Shown: piece after piece, positions 21,436-33,028 of the stretch
How the letters are laid out: each line of letters begins with the position of its first letter
Numbering within the stretch: position 1 is the stretch's first letter
Origin: Laguncularia racemosa
Lineage: Eukaryota; Streptophyta; Magnoliopsida; Myrtales; Combretaceae
Length of the DNA: 64,000 nt
Direction: 5' to 3'
Assembly (NCBI GenBank): GCA_037954665.1
Contig: JBBMOL010000119.1
Coordinates: forward strand, 2,000,001 to 2,064,000
The notes under the pieces: model-generated
Seen by the model: only the letters and a program-made list of their open reading frames with translations
Databases searched by the model: none
What the model was told of the DNA's origin: nothing
Position numbers and translations under genes: made by a program

Positions 21436-21448
21436 ATATATATATATA
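21405..21448. repeat. (AC)n(AT)n microsatellite at right edge of the viral insert
   Basis: The AC run grades into AT repeats and marks the return to host sequence, matching the TA run on the left edge. Confidence 0.9.
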
Positions 21449-22749
21449 AGATGTGTTCATTTTTAGATTGTACATTTAATTCCCATTCCTTTTAGTTTGC
21501 TTTATCATTTTTATTTGGTATTTATTTATATTAAGAAATATAAGAACTAAAATTATATCAAAAAATTTTAGCAATAAATATCTGACACTGTTATACATGT
21601 GATAAGAGGGTACAATAATACGCGAATGGAACCTATCTTTCCTATTTTATAGATTCATAAATACACAATATTTACGACTTTATTTTTTTGGTCACAAAAA
21701 CTATTGTCTCATTATATATACATATATTAAGTATAAATAACGTACTACTTTAATTGTCTTGTTCATTGATTATATACAGCAGCTATTAGCTACTTACATT
21801 TTATTAGCATTGTTAATGTGGTTTTTCCAAATTTCCATTTGATTCCTTTTTTCCCCCCTTTTATCTTTTCTTGGCACCATTTCAAAAGATATAGATAAGG
21901 TGAAAATAAACTTACAATCACAACCACCAACTTTGCTATTACTGTTTATCTACTCCTGTAATTTGATTTAATAGTTTTATCATATTGACCCAACCAATTT
22001 AAAAAGATTAGGTTTTAAGATTAAATAAAAGATTAGATAAGATAGATGATTTCTCACCATTAGATTTCTGGCAAATAAGGTATAAATAATGAAATAATCA
22101 ATTTGAATGATAATATAAAAAGAAACAATTGTGAAAGTTTGTTTTGATATAAAATCAATATAATTACAATTTTGAGTAATGGCTTCATGTTGAGATTTTG
22201 ATATTACTATTATGGCGTTATTCACAAGCCGACACATGTCCTTTAAGTAACATTAACACATAATTACAAAAAATAGCTCATGTGTTTATCTAAAAGAGAA
22301 GGAAAAAAAAAACATAGGTCATGACTTATGAATTTGTAAAAATATTAAAATATAGACCATATTTTTATAATTTTCCTCAAATTTTTCATTTGCCTAACTT
22401 AAATTCTCCTCCTCAAAAGAGAAAAAGACCAAAAAAAAAAAAAATGAAAAAGAAAAAAAAAACCTCATTCCTCTTGATCTCATTATTCTTATTATCAAAA
22501 TCAAATGTTAATACAAACTTAAATAGCATTTCCCCTATAAATTGTTGCATATTTTATGTGGTTAACTTTGTAATTAATTAATAATTTTATGTTGATTACA
22601 TGCATCTTTGCCATATTGTTATATTATTACATATAACAAATCCACTCATTATCTTTTTCAACATAATCTTTACAAGTGGATGTGCTAGTGAGAGGGCATC
22701 CCTTGTAAATTAATATTAAAATTTGCAACAGTTACACTTATGCAAGCTG
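21449..22749. other. Upstream region of GIR-like gene; homologous to 47500-48320
   Basis: This AT-rich non-coding sequence is colinear in part with 47500-48320 (for example GATTGTACATTTAATTCCCA and CCTCATTCCTCTTGATCTCA) and more weakly with 36500-37260 and 54480-54850. It also repeats a motif block seen at 11500-11720 (CAATTTCTCACCAT, then AGTTTGTTTTAATAT), so the block occurs twice per unit. Confidence 0.65.
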
Positions 22750-22756
22750 TATAAAG
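22750..22756 (+). promoter_or_regulatory. Possible TATA box of GIR-like gene
   Basis: TATAAAG lies 44 bases before the ATG chosen for the gene. The matching places in the other copies have decayed (ATACACTTAG at 48280-48289 and ATATATAAGG at 54804-54813). It could also be chance in AT-rich DNA. Confidence 0.35.
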
Positions 22757-22799
22757 GGTGAGGAAAGAGAGAGTAATGTACTACACCATTTATCATTTA

Positions 22800-23532
22800 A
22801 TGGCTAACAATTCATTAAGTGGTAGTAGCGATGGTAGTGTTGTGCTTTCCGATATTATCAATGAAACCGTTGAGTTTGAAGAAATTGTATTTTTCAAAGA
22901 TTCTCATCAACATTTTGATCTTAATCTACCTATTTCTATTATGAACCAAATCGGATCAAGTGAATTTTCACATTCTCTCGGTTTCCATCAGTCTACTCTC
23001 AGAAATGAGGTAAATATCAGCATCCTTTTTTTGTCAACATTATCATGTGAAAGGCTTTATGCTTTATGCCGAAAGAAGAGGATGGAACCTCTTTTCTTTG
23101 TCTGGTTTTCATATATCCTTACATCTAAGTATATCCTTAAATTACTGTTTATTGACTTAGGTCGAAGGAAGAATCTTTGTGAAGGAGGAGAAACAAGAGG
23201 AAATCGAAACAAACCAAATCAGTGGCAACCAGGAGTCTGTAAATCTATACTTGAAGTTTCCACCCCCACTGATGCTAAGCCTGAAAGATGCAACATCAAC
23301 AACTCAACCGCAACCAAGTTCATCATGCAAACTCTTGGTTCCCAACTCCAGGCAGCTAGGTCTTCATGATCGCATTAAGACTGAACCTGATGAACCATCC
23401 TTAGTTTTGATGGGATGCTACTGTTGTTTATTGTATGTTATGGTGTCCGAAGTTGATCCAGTTTGTCCAAGATGCAAGAGTGCTACTTCACTGGTGGATG
23501 TTTTGCATGGAAGCTGCCGCAGATATAATTAA
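22800..23532 (+). CDS. GIR1/2-like small zinc-ribbon repressor protein (two exons)
   Basis: The exons are 22800-23009 and 23161-23532, with donor GAG|GTAAAT and acceptor GACTTAG. The protein is 193 residues. I chose ATG 22800 over the in-frame ATG at 22758 because the copy at 48325 starts at the same place. The C-terminus (about residues 151-185) reads LVLMGCYCCLLYVMVSEVDP then CPRCKSATSLVDVL. It matches the C-x2-C...C-x2-C end of Arabidopsis GIR1 and GIR2, small nuclear proteins that bind the homeodomain factor GL2 and the TOPLESS corepressor during root-hair control. DLNLP near residue 41 is an EAR-type repression motif. The rest of the protein is not conserved with GIR1 as far as I recall, so it is a family member and not a proven orthologue. 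This is the only intact copy among three in the window. Confidence 0.7.
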
Positions 23533-26028
23533 CTCCAATTATCCATGATTTTTCCTACTTGGATGACTAACTTGCCTAGGTTGGCACTGTTATTGCATCT
23601 TTTTCTTTTCTTTTCTTATGATTTCAGTCTTTTTTTTTTCCGTCGTTTTTCATTCCTGTGGTCATCATGATAACGAAAAGTTTGAGTAAGGGTATTACTA
23701 TGGTGTTTCCTTTTTAGGTTGCTTTATTTCCCTTCCTTATTCTAGATGTTTTCTCAATACAAGAATTCAAAAGGCAGTTTCAGTTCCATCCAAACTCATA
23801 AACTTGAAACGCTTTACTTGAATTTAAATTTTAAGCTTGATATAGATTTCAATAGATAATCAAATAAATTTGAATTTAGTTTGATTAACCTTATTTTACT
23901 TCAATAATCTATTATAATGCCCATACATTTGCAATACGTATACTAAAAATAAAAAAAAAGAGAGTATTGATGGTTTAACATCGAATGATCAAGGTTAAAG
24001 AATATACAAAATTCAAATGTCACTTAAAGTAAATATAAATAGCGATTGTATGTATAATTATTGAAAATATTTATATATAAATATTGTTAAAAACCAATGT
24101 TTGGAGAAAGAAAATATGAAAACAAAACTAGCATCCACGGTAATATCTACTTAAACTCACGTAAGGAAACATAATAAAAATAGACCCTTTACATAAGGTA
24201 AATAATATTAAAAATCAAGTAAATGTACATAAAAACTACGTGGCCCCTATTTTACATCTCCATCATTCTTCAAATAAATCAAACTTATAGCATCCAAACT
24301 AACTCATGGTTATTAAGTAAACTCTAAGGTAAAAATTTACACATGGGCATTCACATATCAATTGAGCACACAACAACACGAGCGGATTGAATAAATAGAA
24401 ATCCTGAGTACAAGAAGTAGAAATTTACTGTAAAATAGAGCATTTTCAGCTTGGTAAAACTATGCTCCACGTAAAAGCGGGTTTAAACTAAATACAGATG
24501 GATGGATTTTTAACCGCATTCTTTATAGGACTCTCTTATAGGACTCTCTTATCTCTTCCTTCCCCGAGATTGGACTATGGACTATGGAGAGAAGGAATCG
24601 AGGAGAAGGTATCAGCAATGATTCATAACACTAGTCAAGCAATTATTGGAGAAGTTATCAAGGATGATCACGGTAAATAGATCATGGGTCTTGCAAATAG
24701 AAAAAAAAAAAAAAAACTAAAGAAAATGGATGCACTACTATTAGGGCTTGGAAAAAAGCCTATTAAACCATGAATTAGATTGAACCAAACCAAATAATAA
24801 ATTAGTACCAAATTGAACCATTTTTGTTAGAATAAAAAAAATTATAAATCAAATTAAACCGTTTCAAATTGAATCAAATAGTGATAAGTAAAACAAAAAA
24901 AGAAAAAGAGAAAAAGTTGTTGTAATCATTATGCTAATTGTGAAAACTAGATGATAGTTTCCTTCGTCAAATAATATGATTTTTTTTTTGTCAATATGTC
25001 CATATTTTTACTTCAAATATTTTGTTTTCATTTGTGTTGATTTTGGCAATAAGTGGTAAATGATTCTTTTATATATTTCTTGTGTTTTGTCAGATGCGAA
25101 AAATGTTGCCTCTTTTAGTATTTCTTCTAAACATTTTGAGATCTTTTATTTGAACTGTGAATTGAACCGGATCGAACTACTTTTGTTTTTTTTTTTTTAG
25201 GTTCATAAAATTATGAATTGAATTGTAAAGTTAGGTTTAATTTTAAAAAAAGGAACCCAACCATAATATCATCTTTAGAAGAATAAATTGTACTAAATGA
25301 AATCATGTTTATCTCTACTAGCAGTAGAATAGTGGGTTGTATACTAAGCTCTATCTTATTGTCTAATGACAAAACTACAATTGCCTCACTATACCACCAC
25401 TATCATCACATCATCATCAAAACACCACTACCACTATTACCTCCACTTATTCCACCAAAATATTGAATTACTATCACTACCAATACCATAGTGGTGTAGT
25501 AGTGGTCATAATCTAGTAGGGTAATAAGTTGGTGGTAGCTAGTGTTGATGTGATAGTAATGGTAATAACGATAATAGTGGTGATGTTGGTGGCAATGGTG
25601 AAGGGATGATGGTGGGTGGGAGGTGTTAATTACAACAATGATGGGGTTTAGAATAATGGTAATGGTGGTGGTAGTGGTGGTGATAGTAGTAATAGTGTTA
25701 ATGGGTTTTTGATGGTTTAGAGGTGTTGATGTAGGTATAAATGTAGTGGCTATGATAGTATTATAGTGATGATGATGATGGTAATGGTGGTGATGATATA
25801 GGCTTGGTGTTTATAATGATGGTAATAGTGCAATGGTGAAGGTAGTGCTGGTAGTTGCAATGTTGTTGGGAGTAGTGTTGTCAATGGTGTGAGGGGATTG
25901 GTGGTATTGGTATAATTTTGGTAAGGACAAATTTGTCATATATCTTTAAAATCTACTCACTATCTAGAATGAATAACTAATAATTCTCAATAAAAGATAA
26001 TAGTTACTCTTTGAAGAGAAGGAATAGA
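23533..26028. other. Intergenic region downstream of GIR-like gene
   Basis: The first 400 bases or so recur at 50894-51090 and at 61860-62250. A pyrimidine run lies near 23598-23640. The stretch 24720-25270 is bounded by repeated GAACC/GGTTC-type phrases and may be a small element. A 60-codon frame at 24498 has no recognisable feature. The trinucleotide-like block at 25361-25943 is listed separately. Confidence 0.5.
25361..25943. repeat. CCA/TGG-rich fold-back repeat
   Basis: The left part (25380-25490) is rich in CCA, CCACT and ATC units, and the right part (25485-25920) in TGG, GGTGG and ATGG units, so the two parts are complementary in composition. They are bounded by ATGACAAAACTACAATTGCC and, in reverse complement, ATGACAAATTTGTCCTTACC. 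It looks like an inverted-repeat element whose arms were amplified as imperfect trinucleotide repeats. Confidence 0.5.
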
Positions 26029-26033
26029 ATAGT
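26029..26033 (+). repeat. Left target-site duplication ATAGT of Del/Tekay-like element
   Basis: ATAGT directly precedes the 5' LTR and recurs at 35175-35179 directly after the 3' LTR. Confidence 0.75.
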
Positions 26034-26058
26034 TATAATAATAAAAAACTTAAATAAA

Positions 26059-26101
<43 letters not shown>

Positions 26102-28189
26102 AATAGTAGCATTTAAGCAATAAAGAGAAAATATAATAAAATATACAAAGAATAAGGTTGGGGCAAATGGTAGTAGAAAGGATTTAATGATGAGGATGAT
26201 AAGGACATTTGATGGGGAAGGTATAAAAAGTTTCTAATATATCCTTTGACCCTTTTACCCATTTGTGTGCTACATAATCCTCAAAGCCGTCTACAAAACC
26301 CTAAGAGTAGAAGAGGACTTCAATCTCGCTAATTGCACATGAAAGATTGTGTGAAATAACTTTGATCGTCAAGACAATCCAACTAGTGTTAGGATGAGCC
26401 AGCATCTACAGTAACAAGACTAGGACAATTGTTCATGGAGTGACAATCTACGTAAGTCCTATGAAACTCATGTAATTAGAGTAAAATTAGAATAATTTAG
26501 GTGGTAAATGAAGCATGGAATTACCCTAATTTCAAATGTTAAAAGGATTGGAGAATAATGGTGATTAGGGAGTGGAAATTTTGAACAAAAGTTTGATTTT
26601 TTCAAAATTGGGGATTTCCAGAAGTACATAGTTCATAGCACAGCTGTGTTGCACTCGTGTACTAGTACACAACCATTTAGGTGAGTTACATGGCCCCGGG
26701 TTAAAATCATGAAGTGCATAGTAAGGTACATAGGCAAGAGACATGCTTATACCGAAAATAAAAAATTGTATAGTAAGATACATAGGCAATAGGCACATCG
26801 ATTCTAAAAATTGAAAAGTGAATAGCAAGATACACAGGCAATAGACGCAATTGTGTATTGGGCCATGTCTAACCCCTATAATAACACACGTAGTACACAA
26901 ACAAGAACACACCCATGTACTTGGACATGTCAGACCTCTGTTTTCTAAAGTTGAGTTTTACAAAGCCTTATCTCTTCTAACTTAACCAAATACCTAAACA
27001 TAGATTAAGACGATTATTATAGGCTCTTTAAGTGTACATGGTTGTGGATTTTGATAGGTTTGAAGATTGAGAGATTGTAGAAGTGTAAAGAGATCATTCA
27101 CTGCTTATCAGGTACGTGTATACTATATTTATTATTTGTGTGTGTTAAGTTAGAAAATATAAATTAATCTAAAGCCTAAGTTAATTTGATTGTGCTTGGT
27201 TGGACCTAAGGGACTAAAAGTGTCGATAATTGCGGGGTGGCATCCTGATGATCGGTATGTGATGTTGTCTTTAGTGGAGTCATTTATCGAAATGATCTAG
27301 GTAGATTTAGGATGATATTGACTCACAAGCTCATGGATAGTGAGGAGAATCCATTGTCGTATATTTATATATGTATGGTATGGTGTCGACTCAGAGACAG
27401 TGGAGGGTACTCATTGTCGTATATGTATATATGTATGGAATGGTATGGATCCATGGACAGTGGGGAGTACCAACTATTATATATGTATATTTATGAATGG
27501 TATAGACTCATGGACGATGGAGATGACCTATTGTCATATATATATGTATATATATATGTGTGTGTGATGTGTATATGGAGATTGTGATGATGAGATTTGT
27601 GTATTGGAATAAAGGATATGAAAAATAATAAATTGTTATTTGAATATCTTGTTGAATCTTCGTTTATGTTTGTATTCTGGCATGGCATGCGTGTGTGATT
27701 GTTCACATATATTGTATTGTGTATTAGCTTATCCCTTGTAGGACCATTTTTTTTAGTTGCAGGTACTTTAGGTGAAATCTAGGGTATGATGAGATGCTAG
27801 TGAACACGAATCAAGAATTGGATGAGGATGTAGAATACGGTATTATGAAGAATGACTAGCATTGAATAAGATGTTTAGACCATTTTGTTAATTATGTTAT
27901 ATTAGGACCTTTGTTATATTGAGTTTTGATATGCTTTTGTTATGATCAATTGTAGGAGATAAACTATGTTTATTATTGTGGATAGTTTAATAATTGCAGT
28001 TCCTTTATATATGGAGAGACCAAGTGGGATGTGTTACACCACTTATGCATGTATGTGAAATTGCTTTTGTCGATTGCATTGAGGATTGGATGTTAATTGT
28101 GGAGTTTAGCTAATTTGAAGTCTTTGCGTGTCTTCACCTAGTGAGGACACCTGGTGGGCTGTATTCGCTCTTAGTTTCGGGACATTGTA
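26034..28189 (+). repeat. 5' LTR of Del/Tekay-like element
   Basis: The LTR is 2156 bp and begins TATAATAATAAAAAACTT, a decayed form of the TGTAATAATTGG start of the 3' LTR. It contains an extended (TA)n run at 26062-26099 and tandem repeats at 27300-27560. The end is decayed from ..TTACA to ..TTGTA. Confidence 0.75.
27300..27560 (+). repeat. Tandem repeats of about 60 bp inside the LTR
   Basis: Four imperfect units share GACTCATGGACAGTGGGGAG-like and GTATATGTATATATGTATGG-like blocks. The 3' LTR has the same array at 34290-34530. The short open frames over it come from repetition and not from a gene. Confidence 0.75.
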
Positions 28190-28195
28190 GCTTAA

Positions 28196-28208
28196 GTAGT
28201 ATTAGAGC
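28196..28208 (+). other. Primer-binding site (degenerate tRNA-Met)
   Basis: GTAGTATTAGAGC is a two-mismatch form of GTGGTATCAGAGC, a few bases after the 5' LTR. Confidence 0.55.
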
Positions 28209-28389
28209 CTAGGTTTATTGATCCATAGACTACTTAAAAATGAAATCTTTAGGATTGTAAGACATGACAAAAGTGAGTGATAAATGGGACTGATGATTGT
28301 AGAAATATATTTTCCTTTTAATTATACTCACCTTATTATTGTTAGAAGCTTGATATCTTGAAACAACTCTTGTTTGAAATTTTGTAGAA

Positions 28390-29300
28390 TGCTTAGAAGA
28401 ATTTCTAGACCAGGTTCAACATAAGGTGTTAGGGGCGATGCTCTTGATAACTGGATGCCACCTGGACCACCTCAACATGGGTTAAGATTGAGTAATGTCA
28501 ATATTATGTAGTTGCTAGAGGCAATTAATACCTTAGCAGGAGTGGTGGCGCAATAGCAATAACAGATACATGAACTGTAAATGCTGATTAGCAGAAAAGG
28601 GCAAGTGATGGGCGAGGTTGGAGATAAGCCGGCTAGGCCAATTAGTTTAGACCCATTTGTAAGGCTGGTTTGGGAGTTTAAGCCTAAGGTGGATGACCCA
28701 CTGGATGCTGCACAATGGATTGAGGAGTTAGAGAAGACCTTTGCAACATTCAGAGTCCCCAAAGAGAAAAAGGTAAACTATGTTGTATATTTGCTAAGGG
28801 GCTTGGCTTCGAAATGGTAATTGAGTGTATCAAGATTGACAGTAAGACTCATCGCTTAGGAGAGGTTCAAATAGATGTCATAAGAACAGTAGTTTTTGAG
28901 TAGCATATAAGGCCAAATGGCAGTAGCCTACTACAGTTGCCACCAAGGAAAAAGATCTGTAGATGAGTATGGGGTGGAGTTAAACTGCTTAGTAAAAATT
29001 CATGCCAACACCTTCTAGAACAGATGGGAGGTCAAGGGCTCATTGATTTAAATTAAGTTTGGAGCTTACTTTACAGCATAAAGTTGGATCATTCTAATTG
29101 AATACTTATTCTAAGGTGGTGAAGAAGGTTAAGTTCTTAGAACAGATCCATAAAAGAATAGAGGAGATGAGGACACTGGGGATTGGGGTTGTATTGGGGG
29201 AAGAAACCTACTCAAGGGATCATCATACAAAAGAAGGGTAATGGACTTTAAACTTTTCAGACCAGGCTTATGTTCATTGCAGCACGCTCTTCTCAAGTCA
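28390..29300 (+). pseudogene. gag of Del/Tekay-like element, broken
   Basis: A Ty3 capsid-type fragment (28581-28820) has DPLDAAQWIEELEKTF and VYLLRGLASKW, the usual start of a Retrotrans_gag domain. It is followed by decayed sequence with no intact zinc knuckle. A stop falls right after the KW position where WW usually follows. Confidence 0.65.
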
Positions 29301-29639
29301 GCACCTTCCTAGTAAGTTAAGGTCATAGATGCACTAGGTGCTATGAGTTACATGAATTGAATGAGTGTAAGTGGCAGGGTGCTTGTTTTTTTTTTTTTTT
29401 TTTTTGTGTAGGAAGACATGATACAACAATAAGACCTGCACAGAGAGATCAATTTCCCTTATCTTCTATTTCTCTTACAAATAGAGGGGTCATAGGATGG
29501 TAGATTGCTAGGGGGGCTGACTATATAGCCAGCATAGGTTGTGAAAAACTAGGTTGTGTATCATGTTAGCAAACCTTAACCAGCAAGACTAAGATAAAGA
29601 GCATCAGCACGTGTATATGCATTGCAATGATAGGACACT

Positions 29640-32600
29640 CCAGACATGGGCACTTTGGCAAGTATACTATTGGTATACTCTGCTAGTGCTTATGTCTTAT
29701 TTGGTACTGGTGCATTGCATTTGTGTGTGTTTAATGCATTTAGAAATACTTATGATATTCATACCGAGGTGTTGGATAACATATTGAGTTTAAATACACT
29801 GATGAATGTAGGTAGAGGATTAAATAGAATATGTAGAAAGGTCAGTGTTGAGGTGCAAGGTAAGATTTTATTTATAGACCTTCTGGTTTTAGAGATGACG
29901 GATTTCAATGTGATATTAGGAATGGATTGGTTATTTAGACATTACGTAACAATTGATTGTCATAACATGACAATCTGTTTTAGTACACTAGGAGAAGAAC
30001 CTTTTCATTTTAAACTGGAAGCATATAGACCAATAGGATTGCCTATGTATGAATTGTGGGGGCAAGAGCATGGTAGCTTTAGTGATGGTTAGATTTAACA
30101 ACAGAGCGAGAATTGATTAGGTACATGTAGTGAGGGAATTTACTGAAGTCTTTCTTGAAGACCTACCAAGCCTCCCTCCAATAAGGGAAATAAAATTTGG
30201 TATAGAAGTGGTACCTGGTATGGCTCCTATATCCAAAACCTTGTATCGTGTGGTGCCTACTGAACTGATAGAATTGAAGAAGCAATTACAAGAGTTGTGG
30301 ATAAGAAGTTTATCAAACCTACTGTCTCGCCTTAGGGTATGCCTATGCTATTTGTGAAGATGAAGGATAGTAGTATGTGATTGTGTGTCGATTATAGCAA
30401 GTTAAAATTGATTACCATTAATAATAAATACCCTATCTTGAGGATAGATGATTTGTTTGATCAGTTATAGGGGGCTTAAGTCTTTTTCAAAAATTGACTT
30501 GAGATCTTGGTATCATTAACTGCGGATTAAGGAGGAAGATATTTAGAAAACCACATTCAAGACTCAATACAGGCATTATAAGTTCCAAGTAATGCCATTT
30601 GAACTCATGAATGCATTGGTGACCTTCATGAACTCGATGAACTAGGTATTATGGGAGTATTTAGATAAAATTTTCATTATATTTATAGATGACATTCTAA
30701 TATACTTTGGGAATGAAGAGGAGCATGAGCAACATTTGAGAATGGTTTTGAACAAATTATAGACAGAAAGACCATATGCCAAGTTTAAGAAGTGTGAGTT
30801 TTGGCTTAACTAGGTAATCTTCTTGGGCCATATAATCAGTAAAGAAGGGATATTTGTAGACCTTGAAAAGATAAAGGTTGTGAATGAATGGCCTAAACCA
30901 AGGATAGTGGTAGGAGTCAAAAGCTTCTTGGGGTTAGCAGGGAATTATAGGAGATTTGTAGAAGGATTTTCTAAATTAGGAACCCCTCTAACCAGATTAA
31001 CTCAAAAGGGGGTGAAGCTTGTATGGGATGATAAATGTAAAACAAGCTTCATAACATTGAAGGAGAAATTGATTTTAGCACTAGTGTTAGCACTACCTAT
31101 TAGTGGTGAAGAGTTTGTTATATTTAGTGATGCATCTATATAAAGGCTAGGATGCGTATTGATGTAGAACGAGGGGGTTATAGCATATGCATCCCAATGG
31201 TTGAAGCCTTATGAGAAGAACTACCCTACACATGACTTGGAATTGGCAGCTGTTGTCCTTGCACTTAAGTTATGGAAACATTATTTGTATGGAGAGAAGT
31301 GCAAGATATTCACATATTATAAGAGTCTCAAGTACATCTTTACCCAGAAGAAGCTAAACATGAGGTAGAGATGATAATTGGAGCTGATAGGATTACGGCA
31401 TTAAGATTTAGTATCATCTTGGGAAAGTGAATGTAGTTACTGATGCACTTAGTAGAAAGAGACATGGCAATTTGACAACTCTAATCATAATGCAACGGGA
31501 CATATTGGAAGATATGTAGAGACTAGAGCTGGAAGTTGTAATCTAGGAAATTAGGGCGAAACTAGCTAGTTTATGCATATAGTTGACATTGGTGGACATG
31601 ATAAAAGTTACACAAGCTGACGATGTGGAAATATAAGAAACTAAGAAATGGATGGAGAAAGGAAAGGCAATGGAATTTAATATGAATGAAGAAGGAGTGT
31701 TAAGGTATGGTTAAAGGTTGCGCGTTCTGGGGTATAGATGAAGTGATGAATGAGATATAAAAAGCGATGCATTATTTTGGGTATTTTGTCTATCTTGGGA
31801 GTACTAAGATATATAAAGACCTAAAATGCTACTATTAGTGGAAGAACATGAAGAGAGAAATTGTAGGGTATATATCTAGGTGTTTGGCTTGTCAATAAAT
31901 CAAAATAGAGTATAAAAAACTTGTTGGCGAATTGCAACCTCTACCTATACTAGAGTGGAAATGAGAGCATGTGACCATATATTTCATCACGACATTACCT
32001 AAAATTATGACTAAATTGGACATCATATGGGTAATTGTTGATAGACTCACGGAATTTGCCCATTTTATACTAATAGGCATTGGGTCTAAACTTGAGAAGT
32101 TAGCTCAACTATACATAAAAGAAATTGTGAGGTTGTATGGGGTTATTAGTTACAATAGTTTCAAATAGAGATACGATTTTGGAGGAGTTTACACAAGGCA
32201 CTTGGAACTAAATTACAGTTTGGTATGACTTTTTACCCATAAATAGATGGTCAATCAGAGCGAACCGGTTAGATATTAGAAAATATGTTGAGGGTGTGTA
32301 CACTAGATCTTAGTAGGAATTAGGATGAGTAACTGCCCTTAGTAGAGTTTACCTACAACAATAGTTATCAAGTTACAATTCAAATGGTACCCTATGAAGT
32401 GTTATATGGTTGAAAGTGCCAATCACCGTTACATTGGGATGAGCTGGGTGAGAAATAAGTATTGGGACTTGACCTGGTACAAGACATTATGAACAAGGTC
32501 AAGTTAATTAGACATAGAATGCAATTGGCTCAAAGTTGTTAGAAGTCTTCCCATTAAGGTTTAAAGTGGGAGACCATGTCTTACTGAAGGTATCACCTAC

Positions 32601-32999
32601 AAAAGGGGTGGTGGGATTTGGGTTAAGGGAAAATTGAATGCTAGGTATATAAGGCCCTTTGAACTCCTAGAAAGTGTTGGACCAATGATGTATAGATTGG
32701 CTTTACTACCAAAATTGGCTGGGATACATGACGTATTCCACATTTTCATGTTAAGGAAATACATATTGAACCTAGACTAAGTAACTGCATTAGAGCCTTT
32801 GGAAATGCAGCTAAACCTTACAACAGTAGAGAAGCCTATCAAAGTTATAGATACTAAAGAGTAGATTTTGAGGAGACGAGTGATCAAGTGCATCAAGGTG
32901 TAGTGGAGTAATCAAATGGAAAGAGAAGTAACTTGGGAATTGGAAGAAGAGATGAGGAAGAGATATGTAGAGTTCTTTTACAATCCAAGTAGCTTTTAA
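29640..32999 (+). pseudogene. pol of Del/Tekay-like element, broken
   Basis: Protease-like sequence at 29646-30092 (VLFGTGALHLCV, VILGMDWLFRHYVTI) leads to a reverse transcriptase with FIDDILIYF near 30679 and RNase H (31070-31440). Integrase parts follow (FITTLPKIMTKLDIIWVIVD at 31980, with DRLTEFAHF), and then a GPY-type and chromodomain-like end (EREVTWELEEEMRKRY, about 32920-32970). Many stops and frameshifts make it non-functional. The EATWELEEEM-type end is characteristic of Tekay/Del chromoviruses. Confidence 0.75.
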
Positions 33000-33011
33000 G
33001 GACGAAAGTTC

Positions 33012-33028
33012 TATTAAGGGGGGGAGAA
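33012..33028 (+). other. Polypurine tract
   Basis: An AAGGGGGGGAGAA-type purine run stands directly before the 3' LTR. The same run precedes the LTR piece at 50360. Confidence 0.7.

Noticed and set aside
22321..22581. An 86-codon lysine-rich frame upstream of the GIR-like gene
   Set aside because: It runs over poly-A and AT-rich DNA, and it is not kept open in the homologous block at 47870-48100.
27312..27706. Open frames of 71-91 codons over the LTR repeats, both strands
   Set aside because: They arise from a 60-bp tandem repeat whose units lack stops. The peptides simply repeat the unit and the matching frames appear in the other LTR.
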